Position numbers and translations under genes: made by a program. Of a stretch of 7,161 nucleotides of DNA, positions 1-5,631 are shown piece after piece (position 1 is the first letter of the stretch; every line of letters begins with the position of its first letter). The stretch is from Planctomycetota bacterium. GTDB lineage: Bacteria; Planctomycetota; GCA-002687715; DRQF01. Location of the stretch: positions 1 through 7,161 of the forward strand of contig WFTN01000183.1 of NCBI GenBank assembly GCA_015485455.1, written 5' to 3'. The notes under the pieces are model-generated. The model was not told the DNA's origin and did no database searches. It saw only the letters and a list, made by a program, of their open reading frames with translations.

Positions 1-284
1 GTGGTCGAGCCGCTCGGACCTCCTGTTTGATTGGCACCGAATTTCACCAAGGAATGAAATGCCGGTACCGTCGGCGCCAATCCATATTCATATGCATTGG
101 AACGCGCATCGACCCATTTCTCTACAACCCCAACGAGGCTTCTCATAGGCGGCATGTCGGGGATGATGGAAGGGTTGGTCCCCGGAGCCTGCGGCTCAAT
201 ACCCTCGGATCCAGAGTCAACTGGATGGTCGTTAATAGCAAATAGAGTGCAGACGACTCCGATTGTGGTTGCTAAGTATTTCAT
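1..284 (-). CDS. Unrecognised protein with hydrophobic N-terminus, 3' end missing
   Basis: An open frame starts at ATG 284-282 and runs off the left edge after 94 codons with no stop. Residues 4-17 (LATTIGVVCTLFAI) form a short hydrophobic stretch after a single Lys, compatible with a weak signal peptide or membrane anchor. Cys12 lacks a good lipobox, since the residue at -3 is Gly. Residues 18-47 are rich in Pro, Gly and acidic residues (linker-like), and a more structured part begins near residue 48 (MRSLVGVVEKWVDARSNAYEYG). GAAGG at 293-289 sits 4 nt before the ATG. An upstream ATG at 295-293 opens only a four-codon frame, so it was not chosen. The gene begins 23 bp after the helix-turn-helix gene on the same strand, so it is probably the third gene of that operon. 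I do not recognise the family. The long open frame, the ribosome site and operonic placement support it being real. Confidence 0.55.
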   Translation of the reverse strand, partial: MKYLATTIGVVCTLFAINDHPVDSGSEGIEPQAPGTNPSIIPDMPPMRSLVGVVEKWVDARSNAYEYGLAPTVPAFHSLVKFGANQTGGPSGST

Positions 285-307
285 TGTGCCTTCATGTTTG
301 CCTCTTG

Positions 308-565
308 TCATGGGCTTGCGGTCAAATTCTCCCGGACAATGCGAGGGTGACGTGCTGCAATTCGAAGCAACGCGATTGCGGGTCCTTCTGGTTGTCTGCG
401 CCCTTGCTCCCAGTTTCTAAGAGTATGAACACTTATGCTCATGGCTTGAGAAAAAGCCTCCTGGGTGAGTCCCACAAATTTCCTCAAAGAGATAAAGTCT
501 TCACCACACTCGAAACGACCCTGGATAAAGACGCACTTCGTTCCAAGAACAAGGAATTGCAACAA
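308..565 (-). CDS. XRE/HigA-like helix-turn-helix protein, short N-terminus
   Basis: An 85-residue frame whose residues 25-72 match the helix-turn-helix core of HigA/NadS-type antitoxin regulators. LRKFVGLTQEAFSQAMSIS forms the first helices, HTLRNWEQGRRQPEGPA the recognition-helix region, and LLRIAARHPRIV the usual following helix. Such proteins normally bind an operator and repress their own operon, often together with a RelE/HigB toxin; no toxin gene is visible here. Family members are usually near 95-105 residues with a longer N-terminus. This frame has no ATG before the core and no clear Shine-Dalgarno. The likely start is TTG at 565, and translation may depend on coupling to the ATPase, whose TAG stop lies 12 bp upstream in the same reading frame. 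The domain call is firm; the start is uncertain, and the N-terminus may be degraded. Confidence 0.75.
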   Translation of the reverse strand: MLQFLVLGTKCVFIQGRFECGEDFISLRKFVGLTQEAFSQAMSISVHTLRNWEQGRRQPEGPAIALLRIAARHPRIVRENLTASP

Positions 566-577
566 GAATTGGTCAGG

Positions 578-1744
578 CTAAGCAACGGTGCGTCGGAGGA
601 AATCCTCAAACAACGGCACCGTGAAGGCAATGTCGCCGTGGGCGGGGCTAAAGATCATTCCTTTTCGGATGATCTGAGCTCGCCGGGGACCGAGTGCCTG
701 GACGTCTTGACCAAGCTTGTCGGCCACATCCGCGGATCGATATGGGCCCGTTCCCAGATCGGCCATGGCACGCACGTATTCCTTTTCCTTGGGAGTTAAG
801 CGATCAAGTCGCACTCGGAAAAATCCGTCGTCCAACCGCCGTAGCGCGGCTTTGGAGGCTTGTTCTATGTCGCTGATATTGATCGGTGATTTGGCAGCAG
901 CATTCCAAGCCTGGTATCCCCACTCCTGCAAGAAGTAAGGATATCCATGGGTTTTCTCGTATATTGCTTGCAGCGCGCAGCGGTCGATTGCTTCGCCTTC
1001 GTCAATGATGGGCTTCTGTATCGCGTCAAACGCTGCTTGTTCGTCTAACGCACCAATAGGCGGATAGTCGAAGAGACGTTCCGCATAGGACTTAGCATTG
1101 CCGGATAATGCAGCGATCTGAGGAAGCCCAGCACCAAAGAATGTGACGGGTAGCCCTTTCTGCGCAATTCGATGTATCGCGACAATGAGCGCGGACAATT
1201 CCTCTTTCTTCAGGTACTGGAGTTCGTCGACCAGCAGCGTCCAGCCCTTTTTTGCCGCTTTGGCAGCCTTGCCGACCTCTTGGAATAGTGCAGTGACGTC
1301 AACCTCAAGGTTGCCACTATTGGCGAGCCCTGGTTCGGCATCCACCGAAATCGAGACATCGCCAAATTCAATCTTGAAGACGCTTGCGAATCCACGCAGT
1401 GCTGCCAACGCTCGGTGGCTCATCGCCTTCGCACCCTCAACCAAGGACAGTTTCTGCAATACTTGGTGCACAGCGGGGTACAACAAATCCGCCAAGCGGT
1501 TGTCCTCAGGAGCTTCGAGGAAGGAGGTTAAATGACCACTTTCTTCGGCCATCGCTTCGATCTTGTTCAACAGCACCGTCTTGCCGGTTCCACGCAAACC
1601 CAACAGGATTTGGGACTTATCGTGACGTCCTTTTATTACCCTTAGGAGCGCGATTCTTGCCGTTTCAAGAATCGAGCTTCTACCAGCGAGCGCCGGCGGT
1701 TGTGATCCTGTACCCGGTGCGAAGGGATTGGCTATTTGATCCAT
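578..1744 (-). CDS. AAA ATPase, Orc1/Cdc6-like, with C-terminal winged-helix region
   Basis: A 388-residue P-loop ATPase. The N-terminus NPFAPGTGSQPPALAGR (residues 7-22) is the usual opening of this family. Walker A is GLRGTGKT at 49-56. Walker B is TLLVDELQYL at 169-178 with Asp173-Glu174. A sensor-1-like strand PVTFFGAGLPQI lies at 199-210, and the motif GYPYFLQEWGYQAW at 267-280 is typical of archaeal-ATPase/Orc1-like STAND relatives. Residues about 315-385 look like a winged-helix domain (LTPKEKEYVRAMADL onward, ending FTVPLFEDFLRR), so DNA binding is plausible. All key ATPase residues are present and the length is normal, so the protein is probably active. The ATG at 1744 has no good Shine-Dalgarno, and a -10 box lies only 7 nt upstream, suggesting leaderless translation. 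It is the first gene of a minus-strand cassette with the helix-turn-helix gene and a hydrophobic-N-terminus protein. The cellular role is not established; defence, toxin-antitoxin-like or regulatory functions are inferences only. Confidence 0.85.
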   Translation of the reverse strand: MDQIANPFAPGTGSQPPALAGRSSILETARIALLRVIKGRHDKSQILLGLRGTGKTVLLNKIEAMAEESGHLTSFLEAPEDNRLADLLYPAVHQVLQKLSLVEGAKAMSHRALAALRGFASVFKIEFGDVSISVDAEPGLANSGNLEVDVTALFQEVGKAAKAAKKGWTLLVDELQYLKKEELSALIVAIHRIAQKGLPVTFFGAGLPQIAALSGNAKSYAERLFDYPPIGALDEQAAFDAIQKPIIDEGEAIDRCALQAIYEKTHGYPYFLQEWGYQAWNAAAKSPINISDIEQASKAALRRLDDGFFRVRLDRLTPKEKEYVRAMADLGTGPYRSADVADKLGQDVQALGPRRAQIIRKGMIFSPAHGDIAFTVPLFEDFLRRTVA

Positions 1745-1750
1745 GTCCGG

Positions 1751-1779
1751 AGTATAAGAAGTTTATGCAAGTATATTAA
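1751..1779 (-). promoter_or_regulatory. Proximal sigma70-like promoter of the ATPase cassette, leaderless
   Basis: On the minus strand, a -35-like TTAATA (1779-1774) and a -10 TATACT (1756-1751) are separated by exactly 17 bp. The expected start site falls at about the A of the ATPase ATG (1744), which would give a leaderless mRNA. This agrees with the lack of a Shine-Dalgarno there. The -35 match is only moderate. The element lies largely within the left arm and centre of the long palindrome. Confidence 0.45.
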
Positions 1780-1808
1780 CATGTCATTATACTTGCATAA
1801 ACTTCTTA
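1755..1808. repeat. 54-bp near-perfect palindrome (putative operator)
   Basis: Positions 1755-1775 are perfectly complementary to 1788-1808 (21-bp arms). The intervening 12 bp are also mostly palindromic, with a central ACATGT (1779-1784); only two base pairs of the 27 mismatch. The arms contain TATGCAAGTAT on one side and ATACTTGCATA on the other. The element covers the promoter region of the ATPase gene and lacks a T-tract, so an operator bound by a dimer or tetramer is more likely than a terminator. The obvious candidate binders are the helix-turn-helix protein and the winged-helix ATPase of the same cassette, but this is inference. Confidence 0.9.
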
Positions 1809-1814
1809 CATAAA
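1786..1814 (-). promoter_or_regulatory. Distal sigma70-like promoter of the ATPase cassette
   Basis: On the minus strand, TTTATG (1814-1809, weak -35) and TATAAT (1791-1786, perfect -10 consensus) are separated by 17 bp. Transcription from here would start near 1779 and give a leader of about 35 nt containing one whole arm of the palindrome. The -10 box lies within the right arm, so a protein bound to the palindrome would block it. Confidence 0.5.
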
Positions 1815-1973
1815 CGTACCAGGTCAACTTCGCCAGTTTTCTGAAGCCAAGAGAGACCCGCAACGGACCTTGTCACTGAGGACGATGATGCGCTGATGGA
1901 GGCACCTGCGCGAGCCGGGTTTCATTCGTTGTCTATCAGTGATCAAGAGACTGGGGTCGTTAGGCGCAACACA

Positions 1974-3206
1974 TCACTCGGGTATCTGGATTTTGATTTC
2001 TGCATCGTAGATGCCAGTAGGATCACCTCTTTCGGCCAATGTCTTGGCGATGACAGCGATGGTCCTTTTTGGGACGTCGTGGTAGACGACCTGGTCGTGA
2101 ACGAGGATCTTGATGGCTCTATCCAAGTCGGTCATCTCGTCGTTGAGACGAATAAGAAATGAAGACGGGCAATTCGCTTGGGGGGAGATGGTGAATTGGG
2201 CGCCTTTTCGTACGGCTACGACGTGAGCTCCTTGGCGCCGATCAGTATGGGCTACGGCTAACCAATAGAAACGGCTGTGAAGGACATTATCCTGAAGCCA
2301 AACTATCTTTGTTGGATTGGGATTGCGTTCGAATTTTGCCATCCAAGGAAGGGCGATGGTATCTTCGCGGTTCATCCAATGGCCATATTCTGGGTAGATC
2401 TTCACCACATGCTCATAGCCGTCCCGGTCGCCATCCTTGAGTTTCTTCAACTGCTGTTTCCATTCGGCGGCGATAAGGTTGCGCTTGTAGGCTTTGTCCT
2501 TTCCACCCATCTGTAGGATGAATCCAATGTTGCGGAGTCCAAGTGGGGAAGCATCATTGGGGTGGCCTGCCATCATCGCAGCGGCAGCCCAGCGATCAGC
2601 CATCCTTGGGGCCAACTGATAGACACCGTCACCCCCTGCAGAATAGCCCATGATATAGACGCGATTGGGGTTGACGTCATGAAAGACAATCATGTTTTCA
2701 ATCAAACGGTCGAAGAATTTGTCTATGTGCCCCTGGTGCCAGAGATTCCAGGAGTTTGTTGGTGCTCTCGGTGCCACATAGACGCCCTCTCTTGGAGCAT
2801 ACAAGCGTTGCTGATTGCGCCACTGTTGGTCATTCACTTTTGCCGTTGTGCCACCTCCACCGTGAAGAGAGATGTAAAGGCTCCGTCCTGACTTTGGTTT
2901 CTTGCCAAAGATCTTGGTGGTGAATTTCATCTGCTTGTTGCCAAGCTGAATGACTTTGTCTTTCATTTCCTTGGCCCGGGCAGCTTTGATGATTGCAACA
3001 TGATCTTGCCACAGTAGAGTTCTTGCTCTTCTTGCTTCGGCGTTCGAAATGCCTTCTTGGGCGAAGCTTTGTTTTACAAGGGGGCCCCGGCTCTCAAAAT
3101 CTTTGGCTAAGTAAGCCTTGAGCAAAGCGACGTGGTCTTGGGCTCGCCCCAAGCCTGGGAGAAAAAGAATGAGAGCGAATATGTTGATATGGGCGAATCT
3201 TGTCAT
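1974..3206 (-). CDS. Secreted alpha/beta hydrolase, PHB-depolymerase/esterase-like
   Basis: A 410-residue protein from ATG 3206. Residues 1-22 (MTRFAHINIFALILFLPGLGRA) form a good Sec signal peptide with cleavage expected after Ala22. AGGA lies 5 nt before this ATG; a start further upstream would bury the signal, so it was rejected. The fold is an alpha/beta hydrolase. The oxyanion-hole motif is LHGGGG (114-119), and the nucleophile elbow is GYSAGG with Ser189. A likely acid is Asp237 in GGKDKAY, and the probable catalytic His is His276 in YGHWMN. The family resembles extracellular poly(3-hydroxybutyrate) depolymerase-like and feruloyl-type esterases (LpqC/COG3509-like), so ester hydrolysis outside the cytoplasm is likely, but the substrate is unknown. 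The C-terminal ~110 residues after His276 are less typical and may form an accessory beta-rich domain. The gene starts 29 bp after the glycosyltransferase gene, so co-transcription is likely. Confidence 0.85.
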   Translation of the reverse strand: MTRFAHINIFALILFLPGLGRAQDHVALLKAYLAKDFESRGPLVKQSFAQEGISNAEARRARTLLWQDHVAIIKAARAKEMKDKVIQLGNKQMKFTTKIFGKKPKSGRSLYISLHGGGGTTAKVNDQQWRNQQRLYAPREGVYVAPRAPTNSWNLWHQGHIDKFFDRLIENMIVFHDVNPNRVYIMGYSAGGDGVYQLAPRMADRWAAAAMMAGHPNDASPLGLRNIGFILQMGGKDKAYKRNLIAAEWKQQLKKLKDGDRDGYEHVVKIYPEYGHWMNREDTIALPWMAKFERNPNPTKIVWLQDNVLHSRFYWLAVAHTDRRQGAHVVAVRKGAQFTISPQANCPSSFLIRLNDEMTDLDRAIKILVHDQVVYHDVPKRTIAVIAKTLAERGDPTGIYDAEIKIQIPE

Positions 3207-3235
3207 GGGAATCCTGTTGAAGGAATTGTTGTGGC

Positions 3236-3901
3236 TCAAAGTCCCAGTTCTTTTCCGGCTTTCCAAGTTCTGGGGCAACGATCTCTTGTCCCAGCCTCAT
3301 CGGCAAAGAGACGGGATAGATCGTCTGGGGTGTCGATGTCGCCGTGGGGTTGGAGGACAGTGATCCTTAGACCGAGTTCTTCGCAACGCCCTCGGGTGTT
3401 TTTCAAGTTGTTGCTGGTGGACATTGTTAGCTGAAAGATTTCCGGGTGTGGCTTCTTCATACCAACCAGATAGTAACCACCGCCCAAGTCTGGACCGAAA
3501 ACAACATCTGTGTTGTTTTGCTCGAGGGCTTCAAAAGCTTCTTCGACGCGGGTGAGAGGTAGGTCTGGGCTATCACTGTTGCGCATCACCACCGGGTCGC
3601 CAGTCCCAAGGAGTTGATCAAATGCGTGGATCATCCGCTGGCCTAGAGTTGGACCTTCTTGGCATATGAGGTGGACGCCGTCGGGAGCGAGGTGGCGAAA
3701 ACGAGGTTTGGCTTCTTTGGGGGTAAAAGCCAAGGTCAACTGCCAAGGGCCTAAGGACATGGTGCCCATGACATCTTTCAACATAGCTTCATACAATAGG
3801 CATGCGCCGTTTTCCCCAATGGCTGGGATGAGCCTGGTCTTGACCTGTCCTGGTTGAGGGTCTTTGGCCATGACGAGCAGTTGGCCTGGGTGGCTTTTCA
3901 T
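3236..3901 (-). CDS. TIGR04282/DUF2064-type glycosyltransferase
   Basis: A 221-residue GT-A-fold protein. The hallmark opening LLVMAKDPQPGQVKTRL is at 8-24 (family pattern FAKxPxPGxVKTRL), followed by NSDSPDLP at 108-115, GPDLGGGYYLVGM at 136-148 and DIDTPDDL at 188-195. Family members are annotated as glycosyltransferases or nucleotidyltransferase-like proteins of unknown substrate. The usual GPAxDGGYxLxG pattern has Asp where this protein has Gly140, with Asp138 two residues earlier, so metal or sugar binding may differ. ATG 3901 was chosen because GGGGA (3910-3906) lies 4 nt upstream and it matches the family N-terminus; starts at 3934 and 3931 lack a ribosome site. The secreted hydrolase follows on the same strand, and the broken nucleotidyltransferase-like gene is divergent from it, a pairing that hints at glycan or sugar-nucleotide chemistry. 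Confidence 0.85.
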   Translation of the reverse strand: MKSHPGQLLVMAKDPQPGQVKTRLIPAIGENGACLLYEAMLKDVMGTMSLGPWQLTLAFTPKEAKPRFRHLAPDGVHLICQEGPTLGQRMIHAFDQLLGTGDPVVMRNSDSPDLPLTRVEEAFEALEQNNTDVVFGPDLGGGYYLVGMKKPHPEIFQLTMSTSNNLKNTRGRCEELGLRITVLQPHGDIDTPDDLSRLFADEAGTRDRCPRTWKAGKELGL

Positions 3902-4041
3902 TTCTTCCCCATTCTCAGCTCTTGTTTTCATCATGTTGCCATAAGCAGCTAAACATTGGGTGGAGGAGAGAGCCCATTTTTTCCGATATTTGTTTGGAGA
4001 AGTGTGGAAGCCGTTTGACTTGGAAGTTTGGATAATTATTC

Positions 4042-4756
4042 ATGGATATTGCTGTCGTCTTGAGTGGCCATCGCCATGGGGCAAGTGGCTCGGATCTGAT
4101 GCTGCATCCCTTCGCAGATTCCTCTTTGCTTGAGATTGCTTTAGAGAAGCTTCAGAGTCTGGATGCCCCCTGCGCTAAGTACGTGGCCTGCCCTGACCGA
4201 GAAGTGAAAAGCCTTGTGGGCCAATACCGGGGGTTAGAGACGATTCGAGCGTCCCATCTTTTGAACTGGCCTGGTACAAATAGTCCAAGTAAGGCTCTTG
4301 CCCATTTGCGCTCGTTGTCAGAGTTGTGGATTCTGGTGGTGAACCCGGAGTTTCCATTTGTCGATGGCGAACTTTGGTGGCAGGTAGTTGAAGATTTTTT
4401 GGCCACTCAATCTCAATGTATTGTCAGTGCCGAATCTATCGACGGGCCGTTCTTTTCTTCGGAAGGAACTCCCTGAGATGGCGAGGAACGCTTGTTTCGA
4501 CAGAATGAGGCTTTCATCCTGATATCACAAGAACAGCTCTGCCAGCCTCTTGGATTGCGGAAGGTGGCATTCTCGCCTTACATTCTGTCAGGGGACATCA
4601 CTCAGCGTGTTTGCTCTCCTCGAGAGATTCGTATTCTCGAAACGGCCTACACTTGGCAGCAACTGGGCACTCCGGTTTGACATCACACCGGACTCACTCG
4701 TTGAATTTATCAATCGTAACGATCGACAGAACTCTCTTGTGCTCAGGCATTTGTAA
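4042..4756 (+). pseudogene. Nucleotidyltransferase-like gene (acylneuraminate-cytidylyltransferase-like), broken
   Basis: The frame opens at ATG 4042 and encodes MDIAVVLSGHRHG, a beta strand and loop like the start of GT-A nucleotidyltransferases. Further on it has SELWILVVNPEFPFVDGELW (resembling the 'LLQPTSPLR' region of cytidylyltransferases) and QCIVSAESIDGPFF. It stops at TGA 4474-4476 after 144 codons, but the same frame then stays open for 67 more codons with protein-like sequence (NEAFILISQEQL, PYILSGDITQRV) to TGA 4678-4680. The +1-shifted frame then continues plausibly (RFDITPDSLVEFINRND) to TAA 4754-4756. Removing both lesions would give about 237 residues, normal for cytidylyltransferases. 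Neighbouring genes end in TGA, so recoding is unlikely. The classic RxGSK motif is not clear, so the family call is tentative. The gene is either decayed or affected by two sequencing errors. No strong Shine-Dalgarno is seen. Confidence 0.6.
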
Positions 4757-4795
4757 TCGTATTTTTTTGAAACAACCATTTGCCGCAGCCCTTTG

Positions 4796-4824
4796 TTGAC
4801 GGCACACATATCATCAAGTAAAGA
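4796..4824 (+). promoter_or_regulatory. Possible promoter of the toxin-antitoxin pair
   Basis: TTGACG (4796-4801, 5 of 6 to the -35 consensus) is followed 17 bp later by TAAAGA (4819-4824), a weak -10. It lies about 75 bp before the antitoxin start and overlaps an imperfect inverted repeat (4801-4833), as expected for an autoregulated toxin-antitoxin operator. The weak -10 keeps confidence low. Confidence 0.3.
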
Positions 4825-4833
4825 TGGTGTGCC
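4801..4833 (+). repeat. Imperfect inverted repeat upstream of the antitoxin (operator or hairpin)
   Basis: GGCACAC (4801-4807) pairs with GTGTGCC (4827-4833), and CATC (4812-4815) pairs with GATG (4823-4826), leaving a four-base ATAT bulge and a seven-base loop. No T-tract follows, so it is not a typical terminator. Its position over the putative promoter suggests an operator for the ribbon-helix-helix protein; an RNA hairpin in the leader is the alternative. Confidence 0.45.
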
Positions 4834-4897
4834 GCTGTCGTGTTTCGGCAGTTTCCGAGTTTCGCCCTTTTGCTCTACGAAGATAGAACACCGCTTG

Positions 4898-5134
4898 ATG
4901 TCGCAAGAAATAAAGATTGTCAGTGTGTCCATCCCTGCTGACTTGGTTCGAGAATTGGACCGAGTTTGTGATCTCGAACATCGTAATCGCAGTGAACTTT
5001 ATCGAGAGTCGTTGCGGCAATACTTGAAGCTTCGCCGCTGGCAGGCTTTGCGAGAGTACAGTGTTGCTAAGGCTGCTGTTGCCGGATCTGAGGGAATCGA
5101 CTTGGAAAAGATTGTCGAGGAACTCAGTGCCTAA
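4898..5134 (+). CDS. Ribbon-helix-helix antitoxin
   Basis: A 78-residue protein. Residues 6-12 (KIVSVSI) form the DNA-contacting beta strand, followed by helix A PADLVRELDRVCDLEH (13-28), the turn RNRSELYRES (29-38) and helix B to about residue 50. This is the CopG/MetJ-Arc ribbon-helix-helix layout. The C-terminal part (GIDLEKIVEELSA) is an acidic amphipathic helix of the sort that binds and inhibits the partner toxin. ATG 4898 was chosen because it starts exactly at the domain; an in-frame upstream start near 4793 would add 35 unrelated residues. The Shine-Dalgarno is weak. The gene overlaps the PIN toxin by 8 bp, so the two are translationally coupled. By family precedent the antitoxin represses its own operon and neutralises the nuclease. 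Confidence 0.85.
   Translation: MSQEIKIVSVSIPADLVRELDRVCDLEHRNRSELYRESLRQYLKLRRWQALREYSVAKAAVAGSEGIDLEKIVEELSA
5117..5121 (+). promoter_or_regulatory. Shine-Dalgarno deciding the PIN toxin GTG start
   Basis: GAGGA lies inside the end of the antitoxin gene, 5 nt before GTG 5127. It supports that GTG start over TTG or ATG codons further upstream in the same frame, which would read through the antitoxin sequence. Confidence 0.6.
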
Positions 5135-5534
5135 GAATAAGAGACCTGCACCCATCGACCGGATTGCCGTCGATACTGCCATCTGGCTCAAAGCGCTTCT
5201 CTTTGGGGGCTCCGCTGAAGAACTCATTAAGATGGCCGTCACAGGCAAGGTCGAAATCTTGACCACAGAGGCCCAATTTGAAGACCTCAAAAGGGTGCTT
5301 CAGGACCGCCTTCATTTCTCCGACACAGCGGTGGCAGAAATTAGGGAATTCATGGAGTCTGCAACGACTCTGGTGAAAACCCCAGAAGAGCCTGCTGCTG
5401 GCCCTGGGGAGCGTTTGTCCCCATTGTTGCAGGCAGCCCGCCTATCGAACGCCAGTGCTATTGCCACCAGCGATGGCGCTCGCTTCATGGGAATCCAAGA
5501 TTTCGAAGGAATTCCCATCGTCACCGTCTCATAG
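5127..5534 (+). CDS. PIN-domain toxin, putative VapC-like RNase (COG1569/TIGR00305-like)
   Basis: A 135-residue protein from GTG 5127. RIAVDTAIWLKALLFGG (12-28) matches the first PIN strand and helix of the 'putative toxin-antitoxin toxin component, PIN family' group, with catalytic Asp16. FEDLKRVLQDRLHFSDTAVAEI (51-72) supplies the conserved Glu52. ASAIATSDGARFMGIQDFEGIPIVT (109-133) is the C-terminal core with Asp116. PIN toxins are Mg-dependent ribonucleases in the cytoplasm, held inactive by the antitoxin. Two departures are visible: the usual DTN at the first Asp is DTA (Ala18), and the usual Asp-rich DPxDDPVL segment is GPGERLSPLL (92-101), where only Glu95 is acidic. Catalytic strength may therefore be reduced. 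The overlap with the upstream ribbon-helix-helix gene confirms the pairing. Confidence 0.8.
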   Translation: MPKNKRPAPIDRIAVDTAIWLKALLFGGSAEELIKMAVTGKVEILTTEAQFEDLKRVLQDRLHFSDTAVAEIREFMESATTLVKTPEEPAAGPGERLSPLLQAARLSNASAIATSDGARFMGIQDFEGIPIVTVS

Positions 5535-5597
5535 CCGCTCTGCTTGTGGATTCTGGCTGAGGCTCAGGTCTTTCTCTGCCCATTCATAAATCATAAG

Positions 5598-5616
5598 ATG
5601 GGCTTCGCCATTTTTT
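5598..5616 (+). terminator. Putative intrinsic terminator after the toxin gene
   Basis: ATGGGC-TTC-GCCAT folds into a five-pair stem (AT plus GGC, one bulged G) with a three-base loop, followed at once by six T residues (5611-5616). It ends two bases before the Shine-Dalgarno of the enoyl-CoA hydratase. An upstream GCCCAT (5578-5583) can pair with ATGGGC (5598-5603) and would exclude the terminator stem, so an attenuator is possible. The stem is short, hence moderate confidence. Confidence 0.5.
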
Positions 5617-5618
5617 GC

Positions 5619-5624
5619 GAGGAG
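5619..5624 (+). promoter_or_regulatory. Strong Shine-Dalgarno of the enoyl-CoA hydratase
   Basis: GAGGAG lies 7 nt before ATG 5632 but only 4 nt before TTG 5629, which favours ATG as the start codon. Confidence 0.75.
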
Positions 5625-5631
5625 CCCATTG

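Noticed and set aside
263..799. Plus-strand 178-codon frame
   Set aside because: Antisense to the HTH gene and the end of the ATPase gene; composition is not protein-like and there is no ribosome site.
1809..1973. Terminator or small gene between the hydrolase and the palindrome
   Set aside because: No stem followed by a T-tract on the minus strand and no frame with a ribosome site was seen.
1896..2162. Plus-strand 88-codon frame rich in Asp and Val
   Set aside because: Mostly antisense to the C-terminus of the secreted hydrolase; its composition is explained by the complementary strand.
4015..4042. TTGACT as -35 of a promoter for the nucleotidyltransferase-like gene
   Set aside because: The only box at proper spacing (TATTCA) overlaps the start codon, and GATAAT is just 10 bp away from the -35.
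4474..4510. Selenocysteine or other TGA recoding at the in-frame stop
   Set aside because: No convincing SECIS-like stem-loop follows, and neighbouring genes use TGA as an ordinary stop; a nonsense lesion fits better, with Trp as a plausible original.
4741..4770. T-tract at 4762-4768 as a terminator of the broken gene
   Set aside because: No stable GC-rich stem directly precedes the T residues; only a five-base arm with a very long loop was found.
4588..4932. Minus-strand 114-codon frame
   Set aside because: It runs antisense to the end of the nucleotidyltransferase-like gene and into the antitoxin start, and shows no recognisable domain.
4814..5290. Minus-strand 158-codon frame
   Set aside because: Antisense to the well-supported antitoxin and PIN toxin genes.
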